Assembly: GCF_003012815.1 (NCBI RefSeq)
Contig: NZ_PXYJ01000001.1
Location: 930,001-994,000 of the forward strand
Reading direction: 5' to 3'
Source of the DNA: Allosphingosinicella vermicomposti
Lineage (GTDB): Bacteria; Pseudomonadota; Alphaproteobacteria; Sphingomonadales; Sphingomonadaceae
DNA length: 64,000 nt
Shown here: positions 28,207-37,635 of the stretch, one piece after another
Position numbering within the stretch: position 1 is the stretch's first letter
Layout: every line of letters starts with the position of its first letter
The notes under the pieces: model-generated
What the model saw: the letters and a program-made list of their open reading frames with translations, nothing else
What the model was told of the DNA's origin: nothing
The model's database searches: none
Program-made: the position numbers and the translations under genes

Positions 28207-29817
28207 ATGCCGCACCATACACCGCTGATCGCAACCATCGTCGCGGGCCTGGTGCTGGCTTTTATATTTGCCGCCATTGCGGTGCGGCTGCGTGTTTCTC
28301 CGCTTATCGGCTACCTCGCCGCGGGTGTGGTCGTCGGCCCCTTCACGCCCGGCTATGTCGCCGATCAGTCGCTGGCCAACGAGCTTGCGGAAATGGGCGT
28401 CATCCTGCTCATGTTCGGCGTCGGCCTTCACTTTTCCGTGCGCGACCTGCTTTCAGTGCGGAAAATCGCCATTCCGGGCGCGCTCGTACAGATTGGCGTT
28501 GCCACATTGCTTGGCATGGGGCTCGCTTTCATGCTCGGCTGGAGCCTCGTGGCGGGCATTGTCTTCGGTCTTGCTCTTTCCGTCGCCAGTACCGTGGTGC
28601 TCCTCCGCGCGCTTCAGGAGCGGAAGATACTCGACACCGAACGCGGGAAGATCGCGGTCGGTTGGCTCATCGTCGAAGATCTCGTCATGGTGCTCGCCCT
28701 TGTTCTCATTCCGGCTATGGCGGCCGGGCAGGGGGGTAATTTCGGCTGGGCGATCGGCATCACGGTGCTGAAGGTCGCCGCCTTCTTCGCTTTCATGCTC
28801 ATTGTGGGGCGCCGCGTCATTCCCTGGGCACTCCACGAAATTGCCCATACCGGCTCGCGCGAATTGTTCCGCCTCGCGGTCCTTGCCATCGCCCTTGGGG
28901 TGGCGTTCGGCGCTGCGAAACTGTTCGGCGTATCCTTTGCCTTGGGTGCTTTCTTCGCCGGCATGATCCTCGCCGAATCCCCGTTCAGTCAGCGGGCGGC
29001 GCAGGAAACTTTGCCACTCCGCGACGCTTTCGCGGTTCTGTTCTTCGTTTCGGTTGGCATGCTGTTCAATCCGAACATCCTGTTCAGCCATCCCGTCGCG
29101 CTGGCAGCGACGGTTGCGATCATCATCCTCGGCAAGTCGATCGCAGCTTATTTCATCGTCCGCGCTTTCGGCCGCTCGCACAGCACCGGCCTCGTCATCT
29201 CCGCGAGCCTTGCGCAAATCGGCGAATTCTCCTTCATCCTCGCAACGCTTGGCGCTTCGCTCGCTTTGCTGCCGCCGGATGGACGCAACCTCATCCTTGC
29301 AGGCGCGATCATCACGATCATGCTCAATCCATTCATCTTCGCGCTGATCGACCGGTTCACGGTGATGGAAGCGAAGGACAGCGCGCCCTTGCCGGCCGCG
29401 CCACGCGACAAACGCCATATCGTTCTGGTGGGCTACGGGCGGGTCGGCAATCTCGTCGGCAAAGGCCTGTTGGCCGCCGGGGAAGCGGTAACGGTGATCG
29501 AGACCGAGAACGACATTGAAGGACTGCCGTCGATCGATGAGGCTCAGATTGTGATCGGCAATGCGGCTGATCCGCACGTCCTGGTTTGGGCTGAGCTCGA
29601 TCGCGCCAAGATGCTGTTCGTCGCCATCCCCGACACGTTCGAGGCGGGGCAAATCGTCGAACAGGCCCGCGCCATCAACGCCGAGCTTCCCATCGTCGCC
29701 CGCGCCCATTCGGATGAGGAGGTCGCCTATCTCACCGCCCGCGGCGCGACCCGCACGATCATGGGCGAGCGCGAAATTGCCCAGCGGATGATCGCGGACG
29801 CCAAGGCAGTGGCATGA
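28207..29817 (+). CDS. CPA2 cation:proton antiporter with TrkA-N domain (YbaL-like)
   Basis: A 536-residue protein. The start is ATG 28207, five bases after AGGAG; ATG 28204 is too close to it. Twelve membrane segments are followed by a TrkA-N domain with GYGRVGNLVGKGLL and VIETENDI. The wording SPLIGYLAAGVVVGPFTPGY and ELAEMGVILLMFGVGLHFS resembles E. coli YbaL. It is divergent from, and only distantly similar to, the other antiporter across about 100 bases, so the pair may be co-regulated. Ion choice (K+ or Na+) cannot be settled from sequence. Confidence 0.9.
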   Translation: MPHHTPLIATIVAGLVLAFIFAAIAVRLRVSPLIGYLAAGVVVGPFTPGYVADQSLANELAEMGVILLMFGVGLHFSVRDLLSVRKIAIPGALVQIGVATLLGMGLAFMLGWSLVAGIVFGLALSVASTVVLLRALQERKILDTERGKIAVGWLIVEDLVMVLALVLIPAMAAGQGGNFGWAIGITVLKVAAFFAFMLIVGRRVIPWALHEIAHTGSRELFRLAVLAIALGVAFGAAKLFGVSFALGAFFAGMILAESPFSQRAAQETLPLRDAFAVLFFVSVGMLFNPNILFSHPVALAATVAIIILGKSIAAYFIVRAFGRSHSTGLVISASLAQIGEFSFILATLGASLALLPPDGRNLILAGAIITIMLNPFIFALIDRFTVMEAKDSAPLPAAPRDKRHIVLVGYGRVGNLVGKGLLAAGEAVTVIETENDIEGLPSIDEAQIVIGNAADPHVLVWAELDRAKMLFVAIPDTFEAGQIVEQARAINAELPIVARAHSDEEVAYLTARGATRTIMGEREIAQRMIADAKAVA

Positions 29818-29847
29818 TATAGTCGCTTCCCGGAGGGAGGCTCCGTA

Positions 29848-31080
29848 ATGGACGAACGTCGAACCCGATTGTGCATCGTTGGCGGCGGCCCCGCAGGCAT
29901 GTTCGCAGGCCTGCTCTTCGCCCGCGCGGGGGTCGAAACGGTCGTGCTCGAAAAGCATGGCGACTTCCTCCGCGATTTCCGGGGCGACACGGTTCATCCC
30001 TCGACGTTCCGGCTGTTTCATGAAATGGGTCTGCTCGACAGGCTGTTGGAACGCCCACACGATAAGGTGCACCGCCTCGGTGCTTTCGTCGGCGACCGCT
30101 ATGTGAAGATCGCCGATTTTTCCCGTTTTGATCCGCGCTGGAACTTCATCGCGATGATGCCGCAGTGGGATTTCCTCGATTTCGTCGCGGGCGAGGCGCG
30201 GCTCTATCCAAATTTCCAGATCATCATGAATGCTGAGGCGAGGGGCCTCATCACCGAAAACGGGCGCGTCGCTGGCGTCAGGTTCAAGGAGAAAGGCACA
30301 GAGCGGAAGATACGGGCGGACCTCGTCATCGCGTCGGACGGCCGCCGCTCCGTGTTGCGCGAGGAAGCGGGATTCAAGATCCGCTCATTGGGCGCGCCGA
30401 TGGACGTCTTCTGGTTCCGCCTGCCCAAGGCGCACACGCCGGACAATCGCAGCACGGGCATATTCGTCGCGGGGCGGATCATGGCGCTCATCGATCGCGG
30501 CGATTATTGGCAATGCGCTTATGTCTTTGGCAAAGGACAGGAAGCGTCGGTGAAGGCGGCCGGACTCGACGCCTTCCGCGTGAGCATCGCCCGCGCCGCG
30601 CCGATGATGGCGGACGCCGTCGACGCGATTCAAAGCTGGGATGACGTAAAGCTGCTGAGCGTCGCGCTCGACCGGCTCGAAGCATGGCACAAGCCGGGCC
30701 TCTTAGTCATCGGCGATGCCGCCCACGCAATGTCGCCCATCGGCGGCGTCGGCATCAATGTCGCGGTGCAGGATGCCGTCGCGGCGGCCAACATTCTCGC
30801 CGCGCCCATGGCGCGGGGTGAGGATGTCGACGGCTTGCTGGGAAAGGTGGAGAAAAGGCGCCGCTTGCAGGTGCGCACGATCCAGGCGTTTCAGGATACG
30901 GCGCAGAAAAGGATTATTCAGCCGCTGCTTGCGGAAGAGGGCGGCGCGTTCGAACCCCCGCGCATATTCAAATGGCTGGACCGTCTGCCATGGCTCCGCC
31001 GGATCCCTGCCGCCTTTCTAGGCTTCGGGATCCGGCCAGAGCATATCATGTCGCCACAAACAAAAAGCCCTCCCCCTTGA
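29848..31080 (+). CDS. FAD-dependent monooxygenase (aromatic hydroxylase fold)
   Basis: A 410-residue flavoprotein of the p-hydroxybenzoate-hydroxylase class. The three fingerprints are present: GGGPAGMFAGLLFARAG at about residue 12 (FAD ADP-binding), ASDGRRSVLREEAG near 162 (DG motif), and LLVIGDAAHAMSPIGGVG near 285 (GD motif). Such enzymes hydroxylate aromatics or modify quinones and lipids using NAD(P)H. Substrate unknown; no catabolic genes adjoin. A GGAGG lies about eight bases before the ATG. Confidence 0.88.
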   Translation: MDERRTRLCIVGGGPAGMFAGLLFARAGVETVVLEKHGDFLRDFRGDTVHPSTFRLFHEMGLLDRLLERPHDKVHRLGAFVGDRYVKIADFSRFDPRWNFIAMMPQWDFLDFVAGEARLYPNFQIIMNAEARGLITENGRVAGVRFKEKGTERKIRADLVIASDGRRSVLREEAGFKIRSLGAPMDVFWFRLPKAHTPDNRSTGIFVAGRIMALIDRGDYWQCAYVFGKGQEASVKAAGLDAFRVSIARAAPMMADAVDAIQSWDDVKLLSVALDRLEAWHKPGLLVIGDAAHAMSPIGGVGINVAVQDAVAAANILAAPMARGEDVDGLLGKVEKRRRLQVRTIQAFQDTAQKRIIQPLLAEEGGAFEPPRIFKWLDRLPWLRRIPAAFLGFGIRPEHIMSPQTKSPPP

Positions 31081-31092
31081 TGGGGGAGGGGC
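31060..31092 (-). terminator. Rho-independent terminator of icd
   Basis: Read on the minus strand, CCCCTCCCCC-ATCAA-GGGGGAGGG is followed by CTTTTTG. The stem overlaps the final codons and stop of the convergent monooxygenase gene. It ends icd transcription and may slow the opposite transcript too. Confidence 0.85.
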
Positions 31093-31107
31093 GCATCATC
31101 GCAGGAA

Positions 31108-32325
31108 TCAACCCTTCGCCATTTCCTTTTCGAGGTTGGCACGGATCGCCTCGAAGAATTGCTCTGTCGTCATCCAGCTCTGTTCGGGGCCTATCAAAAT
31201 AGCGAGATCCTTGGTCATCTGACCACTTTCGACCGTCTTGATGCAGACCTTTTCCAGCGTTTCGGCGAACTGCGTCACTTCGGGCGTGTTGTCGAACTTG
31301 CCGCGATACTTAAGGCCGCCGGTCCAGGCGAAGATCGACGCGATCGGGTTCGTCGACGTCGCCTTGCCCTGCTGATGCTGGCGATAGTGACGGGTAACTG
31401 TGCCGTGCGCGGCTTCCGCCTCGATCGTCTTGCCGTCCGGCGACATGAGGACGGAGGTCATGAGGCCGAGCGAGCCGAAACCCTGTGCCACCTGATCGGA
31501 TTGCACGTCGCCGTCATAATTCTTGCAAGCCCAGACGAACTTGCCGCTCCACTTCAAGGCCGATGCGACCATGTCGTCGATCAGGCGATGTTCATAGACG
31601 ATCTTCGCTTCGGCGAATTTGTCCTTGAATTCGCTGTCGAAAACGTCCTGGAAAACATCCTTGAAGCGGCCGTCATAGGCCTTGAGGATCGTGTTCTTCG
31701 TCGACAGGTAAACCGGCCAGCCGCGGGCGAGGCCGTAATTCATGCTGGCACGGGCGAAGTCGCGGATCGATTCGTCGAGATTGTACATGCCCATGGCGAC
31801 ACCGGCGGACGGGAAGTCGAACACTTCCTCCTCGATCCGCTCGCCATTTTCGCCTTCCCACACCATGCGGAGCTTGCCGGGGCCGGGCACCTTGAAGTCG
31901 GTCGCCTTATACTGGTCGCCGAAGGCATGACGGCCGACGACGATCGGGTCGGTCCAGCCCGGAATGAGGCGGGGTACGTTGTCGATCACGATCGGCTCGC
32001 GGAAGACAACGCCGCCAAGGATGTTGCGGATCGTGCCATTCGGCGACTTCCACATCTTCTTGAGCTTGAATTCCTCGACGCGGGCTTCGTCCGGGGTGAT
32101 CGTCGCGCACTTCACGCCGACGCCATATTGTTTGATCGCCTCGGCCGCCTCGACCGTCACCTTATCCTCGGTCGCGTCGCGATTCTCGACGGACAGGTCG
32201 TAATATTTGAGGTCGATGTCGAGATAGGGGAGGATCAGCCGCTCGCGAATCCACTGCCAGATGATGCGGGTCATTTCATCGCCGTCGATTTCGACGACCG
32301 GCGTTTTCACTTTGATCTTGGCCAT
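31108..32325 (-). CDS. icd: NADP-dependent isocitrate dehydrogenase (eukaryote-like dimeric type)
   Basis: A 405-residue enzyme of the homodimeric class common in alphaproteobacteria and mitochondria. It begins [20 protein letters not shown]. The substrate-binding segment SPNGTIRN and the metal-site Asp region near [20 protein letters not shown] are seen, and [20 protein letters not shown] matches the NADP-site region. It makes 2-oxoglutarate and NADPH in the TCA cycle. It has its own terminator. The promoter must lie in 32326-32440, shared with divergent psd. Confidence 0.98.
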   Translation of the reverse strand: MAKIKVKTPVVEIDGDEMTRIIWQWIRERLILPYLDIDLKYYDLSVENRDATEDKVTVEAAEAIKQYGVGVKCATITPDEARVEEFKLKKMWKSPNGTIRNILGGVVFREPIVIDNVPRLIPGWTDPIVVGRHAFGDQYKATDFKVPGPGKLRMVWEGENGERIEEEVFDFPSAGVAMGMYNLDESIRDFARASMNYGLARGWPVYLSTKNTILKAYDGRFKDVFQDVFDSEFKDKFAEAKIVYEHRLIDDMVASALKWSGKFVWACKNYDGDVQSDQVAQGFGSLGLMTSVLMSPDGKTIEAEAAHGTVTRHYRQHQQGKATSTNPIASIFAWTGGLKYRGKFDNTPEVTQFAETLEKVCIKTVESGQMTKDLAILIGPEQSWMTTEQFFEAIRANLEKEMAKG

Positions 32326-32440
32326 GGTGCTTCCTTGAGCTGATTTATGCGTTGGTGGCGCTAGTAAGCGGTGGACGCAGCCGGATCAACCGCTCCGCCG
32401 TCCGGTTGTTTCGCCGCCGAACTCTGCGTAAGGGACAGGC

Positions 32441-33181
32441 ATGACTTCTCTCGAAAAGCCGGAAATCGGCACCACAACCGTCCGCTACCGCATGCCGAGC
32501 GTGCATCCCGAAGGCCGCAAATTCGCCGTCATTGCGGGCGCCATCGCACTTCTCTTCTTCTGGGTCCTGGACTGGGATTGGCTTGGCTGGATCTCGGTCG
32601 GCTTGACGCTCTGGGTCTGCGCCTTTTTCCGCGATCCCATCCGCACGACGCCGAAGGGGGAGGGGCTCATTGTCTCTCCGGCCGATGGCATGGTGACGAT
32701 GATCGCCGACGTGCCCGCACCGCGCGAGCTGATTGGTGCAGACGGCCTCGGCGAAACCGACACCTTCATCCGCGTCTCGATCTTCATGAGCGTGTTCGAC
32801 GTTCACATCAATCGCGCGCCCATCGCGGGGATGATCCGCAAGGTCGCCTATATTCCGGGCAAATTCCTCAACGCCGATCTCGACAAAGCGAGCGAGGATA
32901 ATGAGCGCCAGCACATATTGGTCGAGGCGCAGGACGGCACCCGGATCGGTTTCACGCAGATTGCCGGGCTCGTCGCCCGCCGCATCGTGCCTTGGGTAAA
33001 GCCCGGCGACATTGTGACCGTCGGCCAGCGCGTCGGCCTGATCCGCTTCGGTAGCCGCGTCGATGTCTATCTGCCTCAGGGCACAGCGCCCAAGGTCGTC
33101 CTTGGCCAGCGCATGATCGCGGGCGAGACGATCGTCGCGAAGCTTGGCGAAAATGTCGCCGCGGAGGGTGTCAGCCAGTGA
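32441..33181 (+). CDS. psd: Phosphatidylserine decarboxylase (short class) proenzyme
   Basis: A 246-residue short-form PSD that makes phosphatidylethanolamine. Two membrane segments (residues about 26-62) precede the catalytic core. The self-cleavage site is [10 protein letters not shown], where S205 should become the pyruvoyl group; this GSR form replaces the GST of the long E. coli type. The Asp-His pair for self-cleavage and catalysis is in [10 protein letters not shown] (D120, H122). It is followed with a four-base overlap by pssA, so PE synthesis from CDP-diacylglycerol is encoded in one unit. Confidence 0.95.
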   Translation: MTSLEKPEIGTTTVRYRMPSVHPEGRKFAVIAGAIALLFFWVLDWDWLGWISVGLTLWVCAFFRDPIRTTPKGEGLIVSPADGMVTMIADVPAPRELIGADGLGETDTFIRVSIFMSVFDVHINRAPIAGMIRKVAYIPGKFLNADLDKASEDNERQHILVEAQDGTRIGFTQIAGLVARRIVPWVKPGDIVTVGQRVGLIRFGSRVDVYLPQGTAPKVVLGQRMIAGETIVAKLGENVAAEGVSQ

Positions 33182-33948
33182 AGGCGCCGGTCCGCGACAC
33201 GCCGCGTCGGGGCATCCCGCTTCGCGCCCTCATCCCCAACGCCATCACGGCCCTGGCGCTTTGCTTCGGCCTGACCGGTGTGCGCTTCGCCATTGCGGGG
33301 CAATGGGAGCAGGCGGTCGCGGCCATCGTCTTCGCAGGCATATTGGACGGAATGGACGGCCGCATCGCGCGGGCGCTTAAAGGGCAGAGCCGCTTCGGCG
33401 CTGAACTCGATTCGCTTTCGGACGTCATCGCATTCGGCGTTTCTCCTGCCGTCGTCATCTATCTCTGGTCGCTGCAATATCTGCCGAAGGTCGGCTGGAT
33501 ATTCGCGCTCGCCCATGCCGTCTGCGCGGCGCTTCGTCTCGCGCGCTTCAACGCCAATATCGACGTCGAGGATCAGCCTCATAAGTCGGCGGGCTTCCTC
33601 ACCGGCGTTCCCGCGCCTGCCGGGGCGGGCCTCGCCCTCCTGCCGCTCATCCTCTGGATGTGGACCGGTATTCCGGAATTACGCGAAGTCTATGTCGTCG
33701 CGCCCTGGGCAGCGTTTGTCGCCTTTCTCCTCATCTCGAACCTGGCGACCTTCTCCTGGACGTCCTTGCGTCTGCGTAGCAGCATGAGGCTCGGCGCCCT
33801 CGTGGTCATCGCCCTCGTCGGCGCTGCGCTGGTTTCCGCGCCCTGGCCGACGCTTAGCGTCGTCAGCATCATCTATGCCTTGCTCATCCCCTTCAGCATT
33901 GCGAGCTATCGGAAGGTCAAGCGGCAGCGCGCTGCTGCCGCACGCTGA
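33178..33948 (+). CDS. pssA: CDP-diacylglycerol-serine O-phosphatidyltransferase
   Basis: A 256-residue multi-pass membrane protein of the CDP-alcohol phosphotransferase family, making phosphatidylserine. The full motif is visible: D57-x2-D60-G61-x2-A64-R65-x8-G74-x3-D78-x3-D82. It starts at GTG 33178 inside the psd stop. Together psd and pssA feed PE to the envelope. The last 32 bases overlap the convergent small membrane protein gene. Confidence 0.96.
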   Translation: MKAPVRDTPRRGIPLRALIPNAITALALCFGLTGVRFAIAGQWEQAVAAIVFAGILDGMDGRIARALKGQSRFGAELDSLSDVIAFGVSPAVVIYLWSLQYLPKVGWIFALAHAVCAALRLARFNANIDVEDQPHKSAGFLTGVPAPAGAGLALLPLILWMWTGIPELREVYVVAPWAAFVAFLLISNLATFSWTSLRLRSSMRLGALVVIALVGAALVSAPWPTLSVVSIIYALLIPFSIASYRKVKRQRAAAAR

Positions 33949-34135
33949 TCACCACCGGGCGGGGCCGGGCATTCAAACGCGTGCGGGACCAGGAACGGCC
34001 CGCGCGGCGCGGCGGCACTTCACCCAATAAAGCGGCCAGGATCTCGTCGCGATAATCGCGCACCGTCATCTGAATGATGGCGGCGGCGCCTGCAAAGGCG
34101 AGAAGGAAGAACAAAGCGGAAAGGAACTGAACCAC
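33917..34135 (-). CDS. Small single-pass membrane protein, hypothetical
   Basis: A 72-residue protein with one N-terminal hydrophobic helix (FLSALFFLLAFAGAAAIIQM) and a very basic tail rich in Arg (RRAGRSWSRTRLNARPRP). The likely topology is helix in the inner membrane and tail in the cytosol. No family recognised. Its 3' end overlaps pssA convergently by 32 bases. It is called because coding composition and the clean helix-plus-basic-tail layout look real, but a chance frame cannot be excluded. Confidence 0.5.
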   Translation of the reverse strand: MVQFLSALFFLLAFAGAAAIIQMTVRDYRDEILAALLGEVPPRRAGRSWSRTRLNARPRPVVISVRQQRAAA

Positions 34136-34359
34136 AGCTTATCCCCTAATTTATCCACAGACCAACGAAAATCCGTCACTTTCGGTCCGCGGCGTTTCGC
34201 TGGATTGGCTTATGTTCCCTATTTGTTCTTGCTGTCAACCCTTGATTTGTGCAGGAAACGCGTCTAAGCGCGCTCCCATTCCACATGCGGGACCATCATA
34301 CCGGTGGCTGGAAACAGTCTCTCGGCCCCGCAGAGGTATAACCGGAAGGAGAAAATATC
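34136..34359 (+). promoter_or_regulatory. rpsB upstream region with a consensus DnaA box
   Basis: This 224-base gap has no convincing gene. It is AT-richer than its surroundings and should hold the promoter and leader of the rpsB cluster. TTATCCACA, an exact DnaA-box 9-mer, is at 34151-34159, with TTATCCCC just before. GGAGAAAAT at 34349-34358 supplies the rpsB ribosome site. One DnaA box is not enough for an origin and may be chance. Confidence 0.4.
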
Positions 34360-35118
34360 ATGGCGTCGACCGACGTTTCCATGCAAGACCTGCTTGAGGC
34401 CGGAGCGCATTTCGGCCACCAGACCCACCGTTGGAACCCCAAGATGAAGCCGTACATCTTCGGCGAGCGCAACGGGGTCCACATCATCGATCTTTCGCAG
34501 ACCGTTCCGCTCTTCGCCCGCGCGCTCGATTTCGTGCGCCAGACGGCGGCGTCCGGCGGTAAGGTTCTGTTCGTCGGCACCAAGCGTCAGGCGCAGGATC
34601 CGATCGCGGAAGCGGCCCGCCGTTCGGGCCAGCATTTCGTCAACCACCGCTGGCTGGGCGGCATGCTCACCAACTGGAAGACGATTTCGAACTCGATCAA
34701 GCGCTACAAGAGCCTTGAAGAGCAGCTTTCAGGCGACACGCACGGCCTCACCAAGAAGGAAGTGCTGCAGCTTACCCGTGAGCGCGACAAGCTCGAACTG
34801 AGCCTCGGCGGCATCAAGGACATGGGCGGCATTCCGGACGTGATGTTCGTCATCGACGCCAATAAGGAAGAGCTGGCGATCAAGGAAGCCAATACGCTCG
34901 GCATCCCCGTCGTCGCGATCCTCGATTCGAACGTCAGCCCGCAGGGCATCGCTTTCCCGGTTCCCGCGAACGACGATGCGAGCCGCGCGATCCGCCTTTA
35001 TTGCGACGCGATCGCCAATGCGGCGATGGCCGGCAAGCAGGGCGGTCAGGCCAAGCGCGGTGTCGACCTCGGCGCGATGGACGAGCCGCCGGCCGAAGCC
35101 GCGCTCGCCGACGCGTAA
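34360..35118 (+). CDS. rpsB: 30S ribosomal protein S2
   Basis: A 252-residue S2. The N-terminus reads [20 protein letters not shown], then [20 protein letters not shown] and the late [21 protein letters not shown]. These are universal S2 segments. S2 joins the small subunit late and is needed for S1 binding and mRNA loading. It heads the rpsB-tsf-pyrH-frr cluster, a conserved bacterial order. A strong hairpin and a repeat separate it from tsf. Confidence 0.99.
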   Translation: MASTDVSMQDLLEAGAHFGHQTHRWNPKMKPYIFGERNGVHIIDLSQTVPLFARALDFVRQTAASGGKVLFVGTKRQAQDPIAEAARRSGQHFVNHRWLGGMLTNWKTISNSIKRYKSLEEQLSGDTHGLTKKEVLQLTRERDKLELSLGGIKDMGGIPDVMFVIDANKEELAIKEANTLGIPVVAILDSNVSPQGIAFPVPANDDASRAIRLYCDAIANAAMAGKQGGQAKRGVDLGAMDEPPAEAALADA

Positions 35119-35131
35119 TAGAAAAGTCTCC

Positions 35132-35157
35132 GAGTGGGCGCATGTGTGCGCCCACTC
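35132..35157 (+). promoter_or_regulatory. Perfect 11-bp hairpin after rpsB (candidate attenuator or processing site)
   Basis: GAGTGGGCGCA-TGTG-TGCGCCCACTC forms an 11-base-pair stem with a four-base loop, 13 bases after the rpsB stop. No T-run follows, so it is not a classical terminator. It may pause RNA polymerase, protect the rpsB 3' end or serve as a cleavage site; E. coli also has partial termination between these genes. Confidence 0.65.
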
Positions 35158-35161
35158 TCAC

Positions 35162-35241
35162 CGTTCGGGCTGAGCCTGTCGAGGCCCTGTCTTTCTTTTG
35201 AAGAAGGGCAAGGCAGGCCTTCGACAGGCTCAGGCCGAACG
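35162..35241. repeat. Interspersed palindromic repeat, family D, full unit inside rpsB-tsf
   Basis: Outer arms GTTCGGGCTGAGCCTGTCGA and TCGACAGGCTCAGGCCGAAC are near-perfect inverted partners around a 40-base middle that itself has smaller paired pieces (GGCCCTGTCTTTC / AAGGCAGGCC). It sits inside a ribosomal-protein operon. The motif family is common in sphingomonad genomes. Confidence 0.85.
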
Positions 35242-35269
35242 TCTGTGTATTTCAAGGAAGGACAGAATC

Positions 35270-36193
35270 ATGGCATTCACCGCCTCCGACGTGAAGGAAC
35301 TGCGCGAGCGCACCGGCGCCGGCATGATGGACTGCAAGAAGGCGCTCATCGAAGTGGACGGCGACATGGAAGCCGCTATCGATTGGCTCCGCACCAAGGG
35401 GCTCGCCGCCGCCGCCAAGAAGGCCGGCCGCACCGCCGCTGAAGGCCTGGTCGGCGTGTCTGTTCAGGGCACGAAGGGCGCCGCCGTCGAAGTGAATTCG
35501 GAAACCGATTTCGTTGCGAAGAACGAGCAGTTCCAGGAATTCGTCCGTGAAGCCGCGAAGATCGTCCTTTCGACCGGCAACGACATCGACGCGCTCGCCA
35601 GTGCTGCTTGGCCGTCGGGCGGCACCGTCCAGGAAAAGCTGACCTCCAACATCGCGACGATCGGCGAAAACCAGTCGCTCCGCCGCGCAGCCGTGCTCGA
35701 AGTGACCGACGGCGTCGTCGTTCCCTACGTTCACAATGCGGTGACGCCCGGCCTCGGCAAGATCGGCGTGCTCGTCGCGCTCGAATCGACCGGCGACAAG
35801 GCGAAGCTCGAGGCGCTCGGCAAGCAGCTTGCCATGCACATCGCGGCTGCCAACCCGCTGGCGCTCAACGGTGGCGATCTCGACGTCGACATGGTCGAGC
35901 GCGAGCGCGCGATCGCCGCTGAAAAGGCGTCCGAATCCGGCAAGCCCGCCGATATCGTCGCCAAGATGGTCGACGGCGCCATCGCCAAGTTCCGCAAGGA
36001 AAACGCGCTGATGAGCCAGATCTTCGTCATGGATAACAAGACGAAGATCGAAGACGTGGTTGCCGCCGAAGGCAAGGCGCTTGGCGCCGCGATCACGCTC
36101 AAGAACTATGTTCGCTTCCAGCTCGGTGAAGGCATCGAGAAGAAGGAAACGGACTTCGCAGCCGAAGTCGCTGCTGCCGCAGGTCAGGGCTAA
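35270..36193 (+). CDS. tsf: Elongation factor Ts
   Basis: A 307-residue guanine-nucleotide exchange factor for EF-Tu. ATG 35270 follows AAGGAAGGA and starts [20 protein letters not shown], the conserved N-terminal UBA-like domain with MDCKKAL. The [10 protein letters not shown] segment, which contacts EF-Tu, is present, and the C-terminal module is complete. Frames opening further upstream begin inside the repeat and are rejected. Confidence 0.99.
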   Translation: MAFTASDVKELRERTGAGMMDCKKALIEVDGDMEAAIDWLRTKGLAAAAKKAGRTAAEGLVGVSVQGTKGAAVEVNSETDFVAKNEQFQEFVREAAKIVLSTGNDIDALASAAWPSGGTVQEKLTSNIATIGENQSLRRAAVLEVTDGVVVPYVHNAVTPGLGKIGVLVALESTGDKAKLEALGKQLAMHIAAANPLALNGGDLDVDMVERERAIAAEKASESGKPADIVAKMVDGAIAKFRKENALMSQIFVMDNKTKIEDVVAAEGKALGAAITLKNYVRFQLGEGIEKKETDFAAEVAAAAGQG

Positions 36194-36202
36194 GCACGAT
36201 TG

Positions 36203-36270
36203 TACCCCGGCGAAAGCCGGGGCCCAATCGCTCATACTGCGCCGTTGGGCTCCGGCATCCGTCGGAGCAC
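36203..36270. repeat. Interspersed palindromic repeat, family E copy 2
   Basis: ACCCCGGCGAAAGCCGGGGC (36204 on) plus a second arm pair GGGCCCAATCG ... GTTGGGC and TCCGGCATCCGTCGGA lie between tsf and pyrH. The first hairpin is the same core as at 11788-11869. It occupies most of the 157-base gap, leaving about 80 bases before pyrH. Confidence 0.75.
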
Positions 36271-36350
36271 AAGCAACTTGGCAGGGTGGCGTCACCTCTC
36301 TAAGGTCGCGCCACCTTGTCCCACAAATAGCGAACGGATCACCACGCCCC

Positions 36351-37067
36351 ATGACGCGCCCGCGCTTCAACCGCATTCTCCTGAAACTTTCCGGCGAGGC
36401 GTTGATGGGCGAGGGGGCATTCGGGATCGATCCCGCCACCACCGCGCGTCTCGCGGGCGAGATCAAGGCCGCGCGGGAAGCTGGCCATGAAATCTGCATC
36501 GTTGTTGGCGGCGGCAATATCTTCCGGGGCCTCGCCGCAGCGGCCAAGGGATTCGACCGCACCAGCGCCGATTATATGGGCATGCTTGCTACGGTCATGA
36601 ACGCGCTCGCTATGCAGAACGCGCTCGAGGATATCGACGTCGACACCCGCGTTCTGTCCGCTATCCCCATGGCGACCATTTCCGAACCTTATATCCGCCG
36701 CCGCGCCGTGCGGCACATGGAGAAGGGCCGCGTGGTGATCTTCGCCGCAGGCACCGGCAACCCCTATTTCACCACCGATACCGCCGCCGCCCTCCGCGCC
36801 GCCGAAATGGGCTGCAACGCGCTCTTCAAGGGCACGAGCGTCGATGGTATCTATGATGCGGACCCGAAGAAGGTGGCGGGCGCCACGCGCTACGACAGCG
36901 TCAGCTTCCAGCAGGTGCTGTCTGATGACCTGAAGGTCATGGACGCCAGCGCCGTGGCGCTTTGCCGTGACAACAATATACCGATCGTCGTGTTCAACAT
37001 CCGCGAGCAGGGCAATCTTGCCAGCGTGCTTGATGGACATGGCACCGCAACGATCGTCCAGAACTAA
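36351..37067 (+). CDS. pyrH: UMP kinase
   Basis: A 238-residue hexameric amino-acid-kinase-fold enzyme that makes UDP. ATG 36351 gives [19 protein letters not shown], the family N-terminus; the longer open frame reads through the upstream repeat. [23 protein letters not shown] and [14 protein letters not shown] are signature segments for phosphate, allosteric GTP and UMP sites. It is unrelated to the eukaryotic UMP/CMP kinase. Placed between tsf and frr as in most bacteria. Confidence 0.98.
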   Translation: MTRPRFNRILLKLSGEALMGEGAFGIDPATTARLAGEIKAAREAGHEICIVVGGGNIFRGLAAAAKGFDRTSADYMGMLATVMNALAMQNALEDIDVDTRVLSAIPMATISEPYIRRRAVRHMEKGRVVIFAAGTGNPYFTTDTAAALRAAEMGCNALFKGTSVDGIYDADPKKVAGATRYDSVSFQQVLSDDLKVMDASAVALCRDNNIPIVVFNIREQGNLASVLDGHGTATIVQN

Positions 37068-37077
37068 GGAGTGAGCG

Positions 37078-37635
37078 ATGCCAGCCTATAACAAATCGGA
37101 CATTCAGCGCCGCATGACGGGCGCCGTCGAGGCGCTGAAGCATGATCTGGGCGGTCTCCGCACCGGCCGCGCGTCCACCACATTGCTCGATCCGGTGACG
37201 GTCGAGGTTTACGGCTCCCATATGCCGATCAGCCAGGTCGCGACGGTCTCCGCGCCGGAGCCGCGCCTCCTTTCGGTTCAGGTCTGGGACCGCTCGAACG
37301 TGGGTTCGGTCGAAAAGGCGATCCGCTCGGCGGGCCTCGGCCTCAATCCGATGACCGATGGCCAGAATATCCGTCTGCCGATCCCGGACCTGACCGAGGA
37401 ACGCCGCAAGGAACTTGCCAAGCTCGCCGGCCAATATGCGGAAAAGGCGAAGATCGCCGCCCGCAACGTGCGCCGTGACGGCATGGACAGTCTCAAGACC
37501 GACGAGAAGAAGGGCGAGATCAGCGAAGACGAGCGCAAGCGCCTTGAAACTGAAGTCCAGAAGATGACCGACGACACGATCAAGGACATTGACGCCGCCG
37601 CTGCCGCTAAGGAAAAGGAAATCCTCAGCCAGTGA
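37078..37635 (+). CDS. frr: Ribosome recycling factor
   Basis: A 185-residue RRF of standard length. It splits post-termination ribosomes with EF-G. The three-helix-bundle and beta-domain markers are in order: [39 protein letters not shown], and [30 protein letters not shown] sits before ATG 37078. The stop overlaps uppS by four bases. Confidence 0.99.
   Translation: MPAYNKSDIQRRMTGAVEALKHDLGGLRTGRASTTLLDPVTVEVYGSHMPISQVATVSAPEPRLLSVQVWDRSNVGSVEKAIRSAGLGLNPMTDGQNIRLPIPDLTEERRKELAKLAGQYAEKAKIAARNVRRDGMDSLKTDEKKGEISEDERKRLETEVQKMTDDTIKDIDAAAAAKEKEILSQ

Noticed and set aside
28453-30072. 539-residue minus-strand frame opposite the YbaL-like antiporter and monooxygenase
   Set aside because: Highly charged, low-complexity translation with no motif, spanning two real genes on the other strand; a codon-bias shadow.
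34151-34159. Exact DnaA box TTATCCACA upstream of rpsB as a possible replication origin
   Set aside because: Only one consensus box, no cluster, no dnaA/dnaN/gidA or hemE-type origin context. A 9-mer is expected by chance about once in two windows of this size.
36060-36350. N-terminal extension of the pyrH frame
   Set aside because: The 97 extra codons run through the tsf end and a palindromic repeat and have no UMP kinase character; ATG 36351 gives the family start.
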